Shown: positions 25,070 through 38,469 of the stretch, piece after piece
How positions within the stretch are numbered: position 1 is the first letter of the stretch
Layout of the letters: every line of letters starts with the position of its first letter
Assembly (NCBI GenBank): GCA_963800975.1
Contig: CAWDDB010000008.1
Coordinates: 248,001-312,000, forward strand
Origin: JALYGY01 sp963800975
GTDB lineage: Bacteria; Actinomycetota; Rubrobacteria; Rubrobacterales; Rubrobacteraceae
DNA: 64,000 nt
Direction of reading: 5' to 3'
Made by a program: the position numbers and the translations under genes
The notes under the pieces: model-generated
Told to the model about the DNA's origin: nothing
The model's input: the letters and a program-made list of their open reading frames with translations, nothing else
Database searches by the model: none

Positions 25070-25460
25070 CTATGGGCGAAGGAAGGCTGCCGAATCGAGC
25101 TCTCGCTCGGTCTGCTTGGCCTCAGCTCTCGCTCCCAACCGGCGAAAGATGTCGAGGGCTGCGCTGAGTAATTCGCGCGCAGGCTCGGGTTCCCGTTCGT
25201 GGGCGAGTAGGCTCCCACGCTCGCGCAGGACTCCTAGCTTCTGCGTATGGGTGGGGTATGGAGCGCGCCTGGGACAGGGCTTCCTCCAGCGCCGCGCTCG
25301 CCTCCTCGCTTCCCTGGATCCCCGACGCGTTCCGCAGCAACCTCTTCCCAGAGTACGCTGAGGGTGGGTGACGTGAGGCTGCGAGCCGAGCGCAGTAAGG
25401 AGTTCTCGCGAGCAGTGCTGCAACCAGAAGCGGTCCGTCGGATCACGATGGTGGCCCGCC
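25070..25460 (-). pseudogene. remnant of a TPR-repeat protein (3' end), frameshifted
   Basis: Two overlapping frames together read as the last tetratricopeptide repeats of a large regulator or ATPase. One frame gives GSEEASAALEEALSQARSIP, then HPYAEA; after a shift near 25235 the other gives LGVLRERGSLLAHEREPEPA, then RELLSAALDIFRRLGARAEA, and a tail to the stop at 25070. This is the pattern of the helical repeats at the C-terminus of LuxR/adenylate-cyclase-type ATPases. No upstream part of such a gene remains before the 5S rRNA. The call rests on repeat pattern only. Confidence 0.55.
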
Positions 25461-25495
25461 GCTACGAGAACGGAGAGGAAAAGCAGAACAAAAAA

Positions 25496-25611
25496 ATGGG
25501 CGACGACCTACTCTCCCACAGGGTCTCCCCTGCAGTACCATCGGCGCTGGCGGGCTTAACTACTCTGTTCGGAATGGGAAGAGGTGTATCCCCGCCGCCA
25601 TCGTCACCCTT
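25496..25611 (-). rRNA. rrf: 5S ribosomal RNA
   Basis: The minus strand carries the 5S core: GGTGACGATGGCGGCGGGGA at the 5' side, CCCATTCCGAACAG in loop B/C, AGTTAAGCCCGCCAGCG, and GGGAGAGTAGGTCGTCGCC at the 3' side pairing with the 5' end. About 115 nt; the ends are placed by the terminal helix. It is last in the 16S-23S-5S operon. Confidence 0.93.
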
Positions 25612-25664
25612 TCAAAAACGGCGTTACTATTCGGTTGTAGGCGCCGGCGAAGCCGGCGTCTGAT

Positions 25665-25684
25665 CTTTGGAAACTGCATAGCGC
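25665..25684 (-). repeat. 3' arm of the 23S rRNA processing stem
   Basis: Complementary at 19 of 20 positions to 28711-28730 on the far side of the 23S gene. In the precursor the two arms would pair to form the helix cut by RNase III. Confidence 0.75.
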
Positions 25685-25691
25685 TACTAAA

Positions 25692-28697
<3,006 letters not shown>

Positions 28698-28710
28698 GGT
28701 ATGGATTTTC

Positions 28711-28730
28711 GCGCTATGCAGTTTTCAAAG
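28711..28730 (-). repeat. 5' arm of the 23S rRNA processing stem
   Basis: Lies just upstream of the 23S 5' end and pairs with 25665-25684 (19 of 20 bases). Confidence 0.75.
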
Positions 28731-28812
28731 ACCAGACGCCTACGCTCTCGCGGGCGCAAAAAAGGAGTGGCACGTCGCCGTGTCCACCCCACCAAGCCCC
28801 AGAGCCTGAGAA

Positions 28813-28835
28813 GGCCCTGAAAACTGAATAGCAGC
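28813..28835 (-). repeat. 3' arm of the 16S rRNA processing stem
   Basis: Pairs with 30670-30692 across the 16S gene (22 of 23 bases). The shared core AAAACTG with the 23S stem suggests that the two processing signals have a common form. Confidence 0.75.
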
Positions 28836-28981
28836 TACTCGAAAGGGAGGATCATACAACCCTCCGCCGATAAGACCGGTCGAAATATCCTAGAGCGGTC
28901 CACCGAACCGGCGAGCAGAAGCTCGAGCCGGTGTTTCTCGGTGGCCGATCGGTCGGGCGTTGCCGCCCTACCTGCTCCCTA

Positions 28982-30530
<1,549 letters not shown>

Positions 30531-30669
30531 ATACCTTCTGGCGCCGAAGCGCCTTTCGGTAATGGTTGGTGCGGGCACTACCCGCGTGGCGACCCGCATT
30601 TTACTCTCGGATCGCGAAGAGTCGGTCTCGACGTTTAAGACGGGTTGTTACATCTTTTCCCGATCTTTC

Positions 30670-30692
30670 GCTGCTATTCAGTTTTCAAGGCC
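30670..30692 (-). repeat. 5' arm of the 16S rRNA processing stem
   Basis: Lies 140 bases upstream of the 16S 5' end and pairs with 28813-28835 (22 of 23 bases). Confidence 0.75.
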
Positions 30693-30859
30693 TCAAGCCC
30701 CTCGCCTCTCGGCGGAGCTAGCCGGCGAACCCTCGAACCTGGCCGAGCCACTAAAACGCCCACCTTTCGGCGGGCCGGATCTACTCTCCCGTGTGTGGGA
30801 AGGCTACCCTCTAGTGCCCCTGCTCGGTTGTCAAAAGGTCCCCCGTCATCAGCCAGAGG

Positions 30860-30887
30860 AGTATACCACCTGGGTACCGGCTGTCAA
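30860..30887 (-). promoter_or_regulatory. rRNA operon promoter
   Basis: On the minus strand TTGACA (30887-30882), a 16-base spacer and TATACT (30865-30860): a near-consensus housekeeping promoter about 330 bases upstream of mature 16S. The 580-base region between 16S and tyrS (30531-31110) otherwise holds the transcribed leader with the processing arm and, further up, more GC-rich upstream sequence; no gene is seen in it. Confidence 0.75.
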
Positions 30888-31096
30888 CAACCTGATGCCC
30901 ATTTTCGGCGCCACATTCCTCTGTTCTCGCGCTGACCTCGGGAACGCATATCCTTCGCCTCTCGGCGGGATCTCCCTGCCCGGGTTGTAGAACTTCGAGG
31001 TTCTCTCCGGCGCCGGTATCGGCGCCGCCCAGATGTCAGCGCGGGCTATTGTAGCGCCGCGCCCGGATTCGTCAAGCGGCTCCGGCAGAATCTCTC

Positions 31097-31112
31097 GAAC
31101 GGGAGCCCGTTC
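31097..31112 (-). terminator. hairpin at the tyrS stop
   Basis: GAACGGG and CCCGTTC arms with a 2-base centre overlap the tyrS stop codon. There is no clear T-run. It could help end tyrS transcription before the rRNA promoter region. Confidence 0.35.
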
Positions 31113-32280
31113 AGTCTTTCGGAACGAAGCGAGCGTAGCGTCGCTTGCCGACCTGGAGGACCTTGCCCAGGATATCCCGAGGATCCAGTGACAGCGTCTC
31201 GTCCTGGACCGGCTCACCACCCAGCCGCACGGCACCCCCGCGGATGAACCGCCTCGCCTCGCCGTTGGTACTGGCGAAACCCGCCAGCGTGATGAGGTCC
31301 ACGATCCAGATCTCGCCCTCCCCCAGGTCGAGTGCTACCTCGGGAACGTCGTCAGGCACCTCGCGGCGCGCGAGGACGTCGAAGGTCTTCTCGGCCTCCA
31401 CTACCGCGCCCTCGTCGTGGAACGCGCCGACGAGAGAGCGGGCGAGCTGGCGCTTCTGCTCGACCGGGGTGGCCTCTGGCATCGGGCTGTCGAGCACGAG
31501 GGTGTAGTACTCCGGCATCAGCTGATCGGGGATGCTCATGGCCTTGCCGAACATCTGGTTTGGGGGGTCGGTGACGCCTATGTAGTTGCCGAGCGACTTG
31601 CTCATCTTCGCCGTACCGTCGGTGCCGACCAGCAAAGGGGTCGTCAGCACGCACTGCGGGGTCTTACCGTAGTACTCCATCACGTGGCGTCCCATGAGAA
31701 GGTTGTAGAGCTGGTCCGTGCCGCCTAGCTCCACGTCCGCGTCGAGGGCCACCGAGTCGTAGGCCTGCATGAGCGGATACAGCAGCTCCGTCAGGGAGAT
31801 CTGCTCCCCCGCCCCGAAACGCTTGCTGAAGTCGTCGCGCTCGAGGATGCGGGCGACGGTCGTTGCGCGCGTAAGCTCGATGAGGTCCGCCAACGTAAGT
31901 CCCGCAAGCCACTCGGAGTTACGGCGCACCTCCGTCTTGTCGCGGTCCAGAACCAGGTAGGCCTGCTCCAGATAGGTCTCCGTGTTCGCCTGGATCTCGT
32001 CGGGCGAGAGGACCGGGCGCGTTTTGGATCTGCCAGATGGGTCGCCCACCCTGGCCGTGTAGTCACCTACCACCAGGACCGCCGTGTGCCCCAGGTCCTG
32101 AAAGTCGCGCAGCTTTTTCAGAACCACCACGAAGCCAAGGTGGATGTCCGGCGCCGTGGGGTCGATGCCGAGCTTTACTCTGAGCGTGCGGTCTCCCCGC
32201 AAGCGGCGCAGCAGCTCCTCGCGCGGGATCACGTCTACCGAGTTGCGAAGTATTCGATCTGCGCCGGGATCAGCCTTCAT
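31111..32280 (-). CDS. tyrS: tyrosine--tRNA ligase
   Basis: Class I synthetase: KLGIDPTAPDIHLGFVVVLK holds the HIGH motif (HLGF), AKMSKSLGNYIG the KMSKS motif, and LGGTDQLYNLLMGRHVM the tyrosine pocket. The C-terminal S4 RNA-binding domain begins near residue 330 (LITLAGFASTNGEARRFIRG). With ATG 32280 the protein is 389 residues. A TTG at 32304 would add eight residues without better support. It is divergent from the penicillin-binding protein gene across 67 bases. Confidence 0.96.
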   Translation of the reverse strand: MKADPGADRILRNSVDVIPREELLRRLRGDRTLRVKLGIDPTAPDIHLGFVVVLKKLRDFQDLGHTAVLVVGDYTARVGDPSGRSKTRPVLSPDEIQANTETYLEQAYLVLDRDKTEVRRNSEWLAGLTLADLIELTRATTVARILERDDFSKRFGAGEQISLTELLYPLMQAYDSVALDADVELGGTDQLYNLLMGRHVMEYYGKTPQCVLTTPLLVGTDGTAKMSKSLGNYIGVTDPPNQMFGKAMSIPDQLMPEYYTLVLDSPMPEATPVEQKRQLARSLVGAFHDEGAVVEAEKTFDVLARREVPDDVPEVALDLGEGEIWIVDLITLAGFASTNGEARRFIRGGAVRLGGEPVQDETLSLDPRDILGKVLQVGKRRYARFVPKD

Positions 32281-32332
32281 TAACGAAACGCAACTCTCTC
32301 GCAATACGAATGTAACGCACAGTAGCCTAGTG

Positions 32333-32338
32333 TACTAT
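32333..32338 (+). promoter_or_regulatory. -10 box upstream of the penicillin-binding protein gene
   Basis: TACTAT ends nine bases before ATG 32348, leaving room for a leader of only about 2-3 bases, and no ribosome site is visible. This is probably a leaderless or near-leaderless transcript. Confidence 0.45.
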
Positions 32339-32347
32339 AGCGGCTCG

Positions 32348-34669
32348 ATGGCCCGCACCCACCAGAGACAGGGACGCTCCGGGACGAAATCGTCCCGACG
32401 AGCGTCGTCGCAACGCCCGGTCCGGTTCCCGGCGTCGAGAAGGGGTCGATTCCCCTACGGCGACCTCAAAGGAAGGATCCTGCGAGCAGTGGGCCTACTA
32501 CTATTGTGCATCGCCGTCGCCGGCGTGGCGTTCGGCATGGGGGCCTACGCGGGTTTGATCAGGAGCGTCGACCGGATAGGCGAGCCGCAGAACACCGAGA
32601 CGCGCCCGTCCTACATCTACTCGGCCCCCCTCGCGGACAACGACGACTCGCGGCGCGTGATCGGCACCATCTTTCAGGGCGAGAACCGCAAGACAACCTC
32701 GGGGGAGGAGATGCCTATACACCTGCTCAACGCGCTCGTCGCAAAGGAGGACGAGCGCTTCATGGAGCATGGTGGCGTCGATCTCTGGGGCATCATGCGC
32801 GCGCTGTACGTGGACATTCGGGCTGGTGATACCGTCGAGGGGGCCAGCACCATCACCCAGCAGTACGTCAAAAACGCGTACCTCACCCACGATCAGACCT
32901 GGCGACGCAAGATCAAGGAAGCCCTGATCGCGCTCGAGATAGAGCGCAAGATCGACGACAAGGACCAGATACTGGCCAAGTACCTCAACACCGTGTACTT
33001 CGGCAACAACGCCTACGGTGTCGAGGCGGCTGCGGAGACCTACTTCAACAAGTCGGTCGAGGACCTTACCGTCGCGGAGTCGGCGACGCTGGTCGGGCTG
33101 CTCTGGTCGCCTTCGACGCTCGGAGAGGACCGCGAAGCGGCGAGATACCAGCGCGACCTGGTGCTCGACAAGATGGCCGATGCAGGCTACATCAGTCGCA
33201 CCGACTCGATAGAGGCGTTGGAAGAAGATATGCCTCGCCGTTGGCCCATGGCGCCGATGGTCGAGACCGGGCTCACCGGGCCGAGCATGACCCGCGACTT
33301 CGCAGAGATGGTCCAGGGAGAGCTCATCAGCAAGTACGGCGTCAACACGGTCTTGCATGGCCGTCTCAACGTCTACACGACGCTGGATCTCGAGGCGCAG
33401 GTGGCGGCGCGAGAGATCCTCTACGCGCCGGACGGTTACCTGCCAACGTCTCAGTCTCCCGACGCCGCGTTGGTGTCCATGGACCCGGAGACGGGGCAAA
33501 TCATCGCCATGGTCGGCAACAAGGATCCAAAATCTCAGTTCAACCTCGCGACGCAGGGGATGCGCCAGCCGGGAAGCGCATTCAAACCGTTCGCGCTCGT
33601 GGCCGCGCTCGAGCAAGGAATCGATCCGAAGACAGAGTTCGTCTCCGAGAAGAAGGTCTACGAAGTAGACGTGGGGACCGACAAGCCCGAGCGCTGGCGG
33701 GTCCGAAACTACGACAGAATCGAACGCGGGACCATAACCCTCCAGGAAGCCCTGTGGTACTCGGACAACACCGTCTTTACGGACCTCGTGATGAACGCGG
33801 GCGGCAAGGGCCTGGACAACGGCCCCTCGGCCGTTGTCGACGCCGCCAAACGGCTCGGGGTGACGGCGAACTTCGGATCGCGACCGCACCCCTCCATTGC
33901 CCTCGGCACCCAGGAGGTCTCACCGCTCGACATGGCCATCGCCTACGCGACCATCGCGAACGGGGGACGCCTCGTCGAACCCACCGTCATCTCCAGGGTC
34001 GTGAGCGACGAGGGACAGAGCAATGAGAAGGTACTCTACGAAGCGTCGAACGAAGCGGAGGGCAAGCAGGTAATCGAGCCCGAGATCGCCCACAAGGTGA
34101 CCGAGATCATGATCGGAGACGTCACCGAAGGGATCGCGGAGGACGCGGACATGGGTGAACGTCCGGTAGCCGGAAAGACGGGAACGAGCGAGAACTTCTT
34201 CGACGCGTGGTTCGTCGGCTATGCTCCGCAGCTGCTGACCGGAATTTGGATGGGGTATGCGGAAGGCGGGCAGACACTCGAGTACGATCTGGAGTACGCT
34301 CGCGAGCTGAACGGGCTGTCGGGCGGCATCTCACCAGCAATGATCTGGAAGACCTACATGGAGCAGGCGCTCGAAGGGGAACCCATCCAACAGTTCGAGG
34401 GCGTCGAGCTGCCCGAAGAAAAGGAGCGCACCACACCCGAGAGCACCACCCCCACGAACGCACCCCCGCCCCGCGCCAACGCCGGTGACGACGCCATCTT
34501 GCTCCCAGGCCCCGCGGCCGGCAACAACACCCCGAACATAGCCCCGTCCAGCGCACCCGCGTCCAGCGCGACACCTTCGAGGGTAGCACCCGCTTCGGCG
34601 GGACCCGCGAGCGCAGCTCCCGCGAGCGCTAACCCCTCCAGGCGCTCCGGAGGTCGCGGGATTCGATAA
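32348..34669 (+). CDS. class A penicillin-binding protein (transglycosylase/transpeptidase)
   Basis: Bifunctional peptidoglycan synthase. After a basic cytoplasmic N-terminus and one membrane helix (about residues 50-70, VGLLLLCIAVAGVAFGMGAY) come the GT51 motifs EDERFMEHGGVD (catalytic Glu), EGASTITQQYVKN and RKIKEALIALEIERK. The transpeptidase motifs follow: GSAFKPF (SxxK), YSDNT (SxN) and GKTGTSENFFDAW (KTG). The last ~80 residues are Pro/Ala/Ser-rich and low in complexity (e.g. PASAGPASAAPASANPS), like a wall-spanning tail. The start is MARTHQRQ at 32348; upstream in-frame codons read through the tyrS promoter region. Length is 773 residues. The 3' end overlaps the Aag-type gene by 41 bases, convergently. 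Confidence 0.95.
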   Translation: MARTHQRQGRSGTKSSRRASSQRPVRFPASRRGRFPYGDLKGRILRAVGLLLLCIAVAGVAFGMGAYAGLIRSVDRIGEPQNTETRPSYIYSAPLADNDDSRRVIGTIFQGENRKTTSGEEMPIHLLNALVAKEDERFMEHGGVDLWGIMRALYVDIRAGDTVEGASTITQQYVKNAYLTHDQTWRRKIKEALIALEIERKIDDKDQILAKYLNTVYFGNNAYGVEAAAETYFNKSVEDLTVAESATLVGLLWSPSTLGEDREAARYQRDLVLDKMADAGYISRTDSIEALEEDMPRRWPMAPMVETGLTGPSMTRDFAEMVQGELISKYGVNTVLHGRLNVYTTLDLEAQVAAREILYAPDGYLPTSQSPDAALVSMDPETGQIIAMVGNKDPKSQFNLATQGMRQPGSAFKPFALVAALEQGIDPKTEFVSEKKVYEVDVGTDKPERWRVRNYDRIERGTITLQEALWYSDNTVFTDLVMNAGGKGLDNGPSAVVDAAKRLGVTANFGSRPHPSIALGTQEVSPLDMAIAYATIANGGRLVEPTVISRVVSDEGQSNEKVLYEASNEAEGKQVIEPEIAHKVTEIMIGDVTEGIAEDADMGERPVAGKTGTSENFFDAWFVGYAPQLLTGIWMGYAEGGQTLEYDLEYARELNGLSGGISPAMIWKTYMEQALEGEPIQQFEGVELPEEKERTTPESTTPTNAPPPRANAGDDAILLPGPAAGNNTPNIAPSSAPASSATPSRVAPASAGPASAAPASANPSRRSGGRGIR

Positions 34670-35192
34670 GCTTCGGCTTGACCGAGACGCTCCCGTCTTC
34701 GTAGATCAGGTAACGCCACGGTAGCTCCGTGCCTCGCGTGATGCCGATTCGGGTTGTAGATACAACCTCGCCATCCGGTTCAGCCCACTCGATCCGCAGC
34801 GGCCCACCCGAAAGCGCCTGTCCATCCAGGTCGAGACCTATGCCGAGTGCCTGCGTGAGCCGGCCGGGCCCGCTGCACAGGTCCGACGGACGCCCGCGCC
34901 GCCGGCCCATGAGCTCCCTCCCCTCGAGGGGGCGCAGTGCCCGGATCAAGACGGCGCTGCCTATGCCTTCTCCTTCACACACAACGTTGAGCAGCCTGTG
35001 GGTTCCGTAGGATAGGTAGACGTAGGCGAGACCTGGCGCCCCGAACATGGTGCGGTTGCGCATGGTTGGGCCGTTATAGGCGTGGCAGGCCGGGTCCTCT
35101 GGCCGGTATGCCTCGGTCTCGACGATGGCGCCAGACGCGACGCCCTCTGGGCTTTCGTGGACCAGGACGCAGCCTAGCAGGTCAACGGCCAC
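34629..35192 (-). CDS. 3-methyladenine DNA glycosylase (Aag/MPG family)
   Basis: AAG-fold marks: DLLGCVLVHESPEG, the catalytic Glu segment AIVETEAYRPEDPACHAYNG, TMFGAPGLAYVYLSYGTHRL, LIRALRPLEG, and CSGPGRLTQALGIG. This corresponds to 187 residues from GTG 35192. The frame also encodes the family's usual N-terminal sequence (SFYDRDPRQVAV) upstream of that GTG, back to ATT at 35229-35231, which overlaps the stop of the preceding gene; no ATG/GTG/TTG exists in that part. The true start may therefore be the ATT, or the N-terminus may be shortened. It removes alkylated purines in base-excision repair. Confidence 0.9.
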   Translation of the reverse strand: MAVDLLGCVLVHESPEGVASGAIVETEAYRPEDPACHAYNGPTMRNRTMFGAPGLAYVYLSYGTHRLLNVVCEGEGIGSAVLIRALRPLEGRELMGRRRGRPSDLCSGPGRLTQALGIGLDLDGQALSGGPLRIEWAEPDGEVVSTTRIGITRGTELPWRYLIYEDGSVSVKPKLIESRDLRSAWRG

Positions 35193-35224
35193 CTGCCTGG
35201 GGTCCCTGTCGTAGAACGAAACGC

Positions 35225-35584
35225 CTAGAATATCCGGGGCGATTCGGGTTCGCCGGTGAGATCCGTGATGCGCCGGGAGAGCTCATCCAGATCCAGACCG
35301 GCCTCCGACCTAATCGAAGACTTCAGCAGGGGACGGACTTGGCCTATTTGCATCTGGAGTTCCCTCAGAAGCTCTATCGTGCCGCTTTCGGGACCGACCA
35401 TGTCCCGCAGGATCGTCCCCTCGGTGCGGCCCGCGACCAGAGGCTCCTTGAGCCCGTCGACGTAGACGTGCGTGCGGCGGCCGGGGCCACGATCCTCCTC
35501 TATTGGCACGAGCGCGGCGATGCGATCGGCGCGAACGTACTTGCCGAAGCCTAGAGGTACTATGCGATCAGGCACTATCTTCAT
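35225..35584 (-). CDS. RemA-like (DUF370-like) small protein
   Basis: The N-terminal 60 residues (VPLGFGKYVRADRIAALVPI then GRRTHVYVDGLKEPLVAGRT) follow the RemA/DUF370 pattern of IGFGNxVxAxRIxAIV followed by RRTRxxIV. The last ~50 residues are an extra helical tail. RemA in Bacillus is a DNA-binding ring protein controlling matrix genes; this assignment is by pattern only. AAAAGGAG precedes ATG 35584. Length is 119 residues. It couples to the Aag-type gene downstream (stop overlapping the possible ATT start). Confidence 0.55.
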   Translation of the reverse strand: MKIVPDRIVPLGFGKYVRADRIAALVPIEEDRGPGRRTHVYVDGLKEPLVAGRTEGTILRDMVGPESGTIELLRELQMQIGQVRPLLKSSIRSEAGLDLDELSRRITDLTGEPESPRIF

Positions 35585-35628
35585 GACAAGGGCTCCTTTT
35601 CACGTATATTTATAGCATCACCAGAGGA

Positions 35629-37807
35629 TCACACGCCGGTTTCCTTGAGCGCAAACAAGGCGTTCTTGGGCGAGAGAGTGAGCTGGTTGCCTAGCAACGT
35701 GCCATCGTTGAAGTCGGGATCCTGGTTCGCGGACCCCCGCAGCCGCCGCAAAGTGTCATCGGGGAACAGGCTCGCCACGTCGAAGGTGAAGATCCGCGTC
35801 GAGGGGTTGGCAAACACCACGCCTCTGTCGTACTCCCTGTAGCATCCGTTCTGCGCGGATCGCGCGGTCATCCCCCTTAGGTAAACAGCTCCTCCTCCCT
35901 CAGCCTCGAAGCGGAGATGCACAGGGCCGGGTCCGACGTCCTTGAAGTAAAAAGTAGCTTCGAACGGTTGCGCGCCTGCCCACGTGAACTCTGTGCCAGC
36001 TGCGGTCGGCGTCGCTCCCGCAGGCGCGGGGCTCACGTCCACACGACGAGCAACCGAGGCGGGGAAGCCTTCGAGCGGCTGCGCCTCGAGGGTCACAGTT
36101 ACGAAGAGGTCCCGGAGCGGGACGTCTATGCCAGGCAGCATGAACGAAAGAGAGCGACTGGCGCGGCGGGTCGACCTGACGAGCATCGACGCCGCAAGGT
36201 CCGAACCTACCCTGGAGAAGGCAACCCCCTCGCCGGTGAAACGCTCGATAAACTGCTGGGTCCAGCTCTCGCCACGCCCACCCAGAAGGTCGGGGGCCTG
36301 CGGCGGCGAGGTGAACGGCCGGTCCCAGGGGCTGGCCAAGCCAGTTCGTCACCTGCTCAGTTCCCTGCCAAAGCTCGTCGAAGATCCGCACCCTCGTCTC
36401 GCCACCGGGCGCATCTCTCCACACGACCTCGGGCGGCATCCAAACCTCTCCCACGCCGAACCCGAAGGCGGAGTCGGTGAAGAGGGCCGAGGCTAGAGAC
36501 AGGCGCAGCTTCTCGTAGCTCCTGTCCTGACCCAGGTTTGGCTGTACGAACGTGTTCCTGTCTCTCCCGGGGCGCCTGTCCTTGTGCTTGAAGTTGACGA
36601 AGCTGAACTGGCGGTTAGGGGGCGGAGCGCTGTTCTGCTTCCAGTACTTGAAGACGTTCTCGCCCCTGGAGAGGTGATCTAGCTGTATGTCGTACTTGTC
36701 CGGGTAGCCTTCGCTCTCTATGCCGTTCAGGAGCCCGAAGCCTCGCGCGTCCTCCGGCGGCTCGTGCCCGTCCGAGAGGAGGATCTTGCCCGGCAGCCGC
36801 TCCCGGAGGGCAGCGAGAAAGCGGTTGGTGCCAAGCCCCATCACGTTCACGCCGCCTACCACCCCGCCGTCCGCCCTGCCATCGGCGTTGGCGTCGACTT
36901 CCTGCATCGGGCGGCCGAACCGCGCCCTGAAGCTGAGGACATCGAAGACGATCCCGTCGAAAAGTTCGAGGTCTCCTCCGGGCCCCAGCTTCTCGCGCAG
37001 GTAATCGGCGAGGACGTCTGCGCAGCCTCGACGTCCCCGGTCGGGCGGGCACACGGTGGAGAGGTTGTATGCCCACAGCGGTATGCTCTCCTGCGGGGTG
37101 TTGTTGCGGCGATAGGGGCCCGTCATGACGTGAGCGGCGACGTAGGAGCCCTTCGGGAACGCGCCCCTGCGTGTGCCGTATTTGCCCCGCACGACGGTTA
37201 TGGTCCTCCCGCGGTTGTTGATGCTCGCCAACCCGACGTGCTCGGCGCTCTCCCAGTTTGGCTTGCCTCCCGCGCCCATGCGCGCGATCACTATGTCGTC
37301 GGCGACCCCGGAGCGGTACCTCCTCATGCTGAAGACAGACGTATTGGTCACGCGCAGCACCCTGTCGCGCCTGCTCGACCCGACTCCCCCGGTAAGCCTG
37401 GTGCCCCTGTAGTAGAGCCAGTGGCCGTTGTAGAAACGATTCGCCTCGTCGGTCGCCCGACGACCGGTGCCGTTGTAGTGAAGCAAGACTACTTTAGTGG
37501 GGTTGCGGGCTTTGTAGTCCACGAAGAACCGAAGGTTGTCCTCTTCCTCAAAGTAGTTCTCCTCGCTGAGAACCTTGCCGGCGATGCCGCCGAGCGGCAG
37601 AAACCTCCTCTCCCACTCCGCGAAAGACAGCCCGATCCTGGCATCACCCTCGGGCCTGCGGAAGGAGAAGGCGCGCGGGTGGTCCCCAAACACGTCAAGC
37701 TGGAGGGGCGCAGCTAGGCCCCGGCGGCCGGGTCCAGCGACGACCACGCCCAACCCGAGCCCCATGCTTGTAACCAAGAAATCTCGTCGCGTGAGCCTTC
37801 GAGTCAC
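35629..37807 (-). pseudogene. Tat-exported putative glycoside hydrolase, frameshifted
   Basis: Starts at 37807 with a twin-arginine signal (RRLTRRDFLVTSMGLGLGVV). The body contains barrel-like segments (LELFDGIVFDVLSFRARFGR; KILLSDGHEPPEDARGFGLL; RLSLASALFTDSAFGFGVGE) and a beta-rich C-terminal domain (CYREYDRGVVFANPSTRIFT) typical of 'putative glycoside hydrolase' proteins of the GHL15 kind. The frame changes at 36338-36339: reading CTG for CTTG in TGGCTTGGCC turns NWLGQPLGP into NWLASPWDRPF and joins the two halves. Corrected length is ~725 residues. Without correction the protein loses its C-terminal domain and gains an unrelated tail. The role is inferred; no catalytic residues are assigned. 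Confidence 0.75.
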
Positions 37808-37908
37808 CTCTAGCCCCCGATCGGCAACAGTCCGGCGTAGATACTATGCCCTAGCCTCAACCCGGCCGCAACCTGGCGTGTCCCCGATCCAGCGGCTATA
37901 TTCCGATC

Positions 37909-38469
37909 GTGGCCGCGCTTAGGAGAGCCAGGAGGTTAGAAGGCGAGCGGGTCGAGCTATTGCGACACGACCCCCATAACTATCGGCTTTACGCCGAGTG
38001 GTACGGCGATCCGGAGATCTGGCGCCTGACCAGCTGGGCCGAGGCCCCCCTGAGTCCTTCCGTGGTGGAAAGGCTATTCAAAGACAGGGAACACTCCCCC
38101 GTGGACGACTCGTTCGCGATCCATCTTGCGGGCGAACCGACGCCGATCGGCGTCATCAGCCTTATGAACCTGAGCGACGCTAACTCCTCCGGCGAGCTCT
38201 CCATCATAGTCGGCCACCCCGACGACCGGCACCAGGGTTTCGGCGCCGAGGCGATCGCGGTTCTGCTCGACTACGCGTTCGGGGAGCTCGGCCTGAACCG
38301 GGTTGGGTTGAGCGTTTTCGACTTCAATTTCGGCGCCTACGCCGCGTACGAAAAGCTCGGGTTCCGGGAGGAGGGGCGTCTGCGCAAAGCGCTCAGACGA
38401 GACGGCGGGTTTCACGACGCCATCCTGATGAGCGTGCTGAAGAGAGAGTGGATCTCGCCAGACTCCTAG
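37909..38469 (+). CDS. GNAT family acetyltransferase (RimJ/RimL-like)
   Basis: GNAT_3-type fold: GERVELLRHDPHNYRLYAEW at the N-terminus, the acetyl-CoA loop in DDRHQGFGAEAIAVLLDYAF (Q/RxxGxG/A), and NRVGLSVFDFNFGAYAAYEK plus LGFREEGRLRKALRRDGGFH at the C-terminus, as in ribosomal-protein or small-molecule N-acetyltransferases. Length is 186 residues. GTG start at 37909, divergent from the glycosidase-like gene. Its stop overlaps the pheT stop by four bases on the opposite strand. Substrate is unknown. Confidence 0.88.
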   Translation: MAALRRARRLEGERVELLRHDPHNYRLYAEWYGDPEIWRLTSWAEAPLSPSVVERLFKDREHSPVDDSFAIHLAGEPTPIGVISLMNLSDANSSGELSIIVGHPDDRHQGFGAEAIAVLLDYAFGELGLNRVGLSVFDFNFGAYAAYEKLGFREEGRLRKALRRDGGFHDAILMSVLKREWISPDS

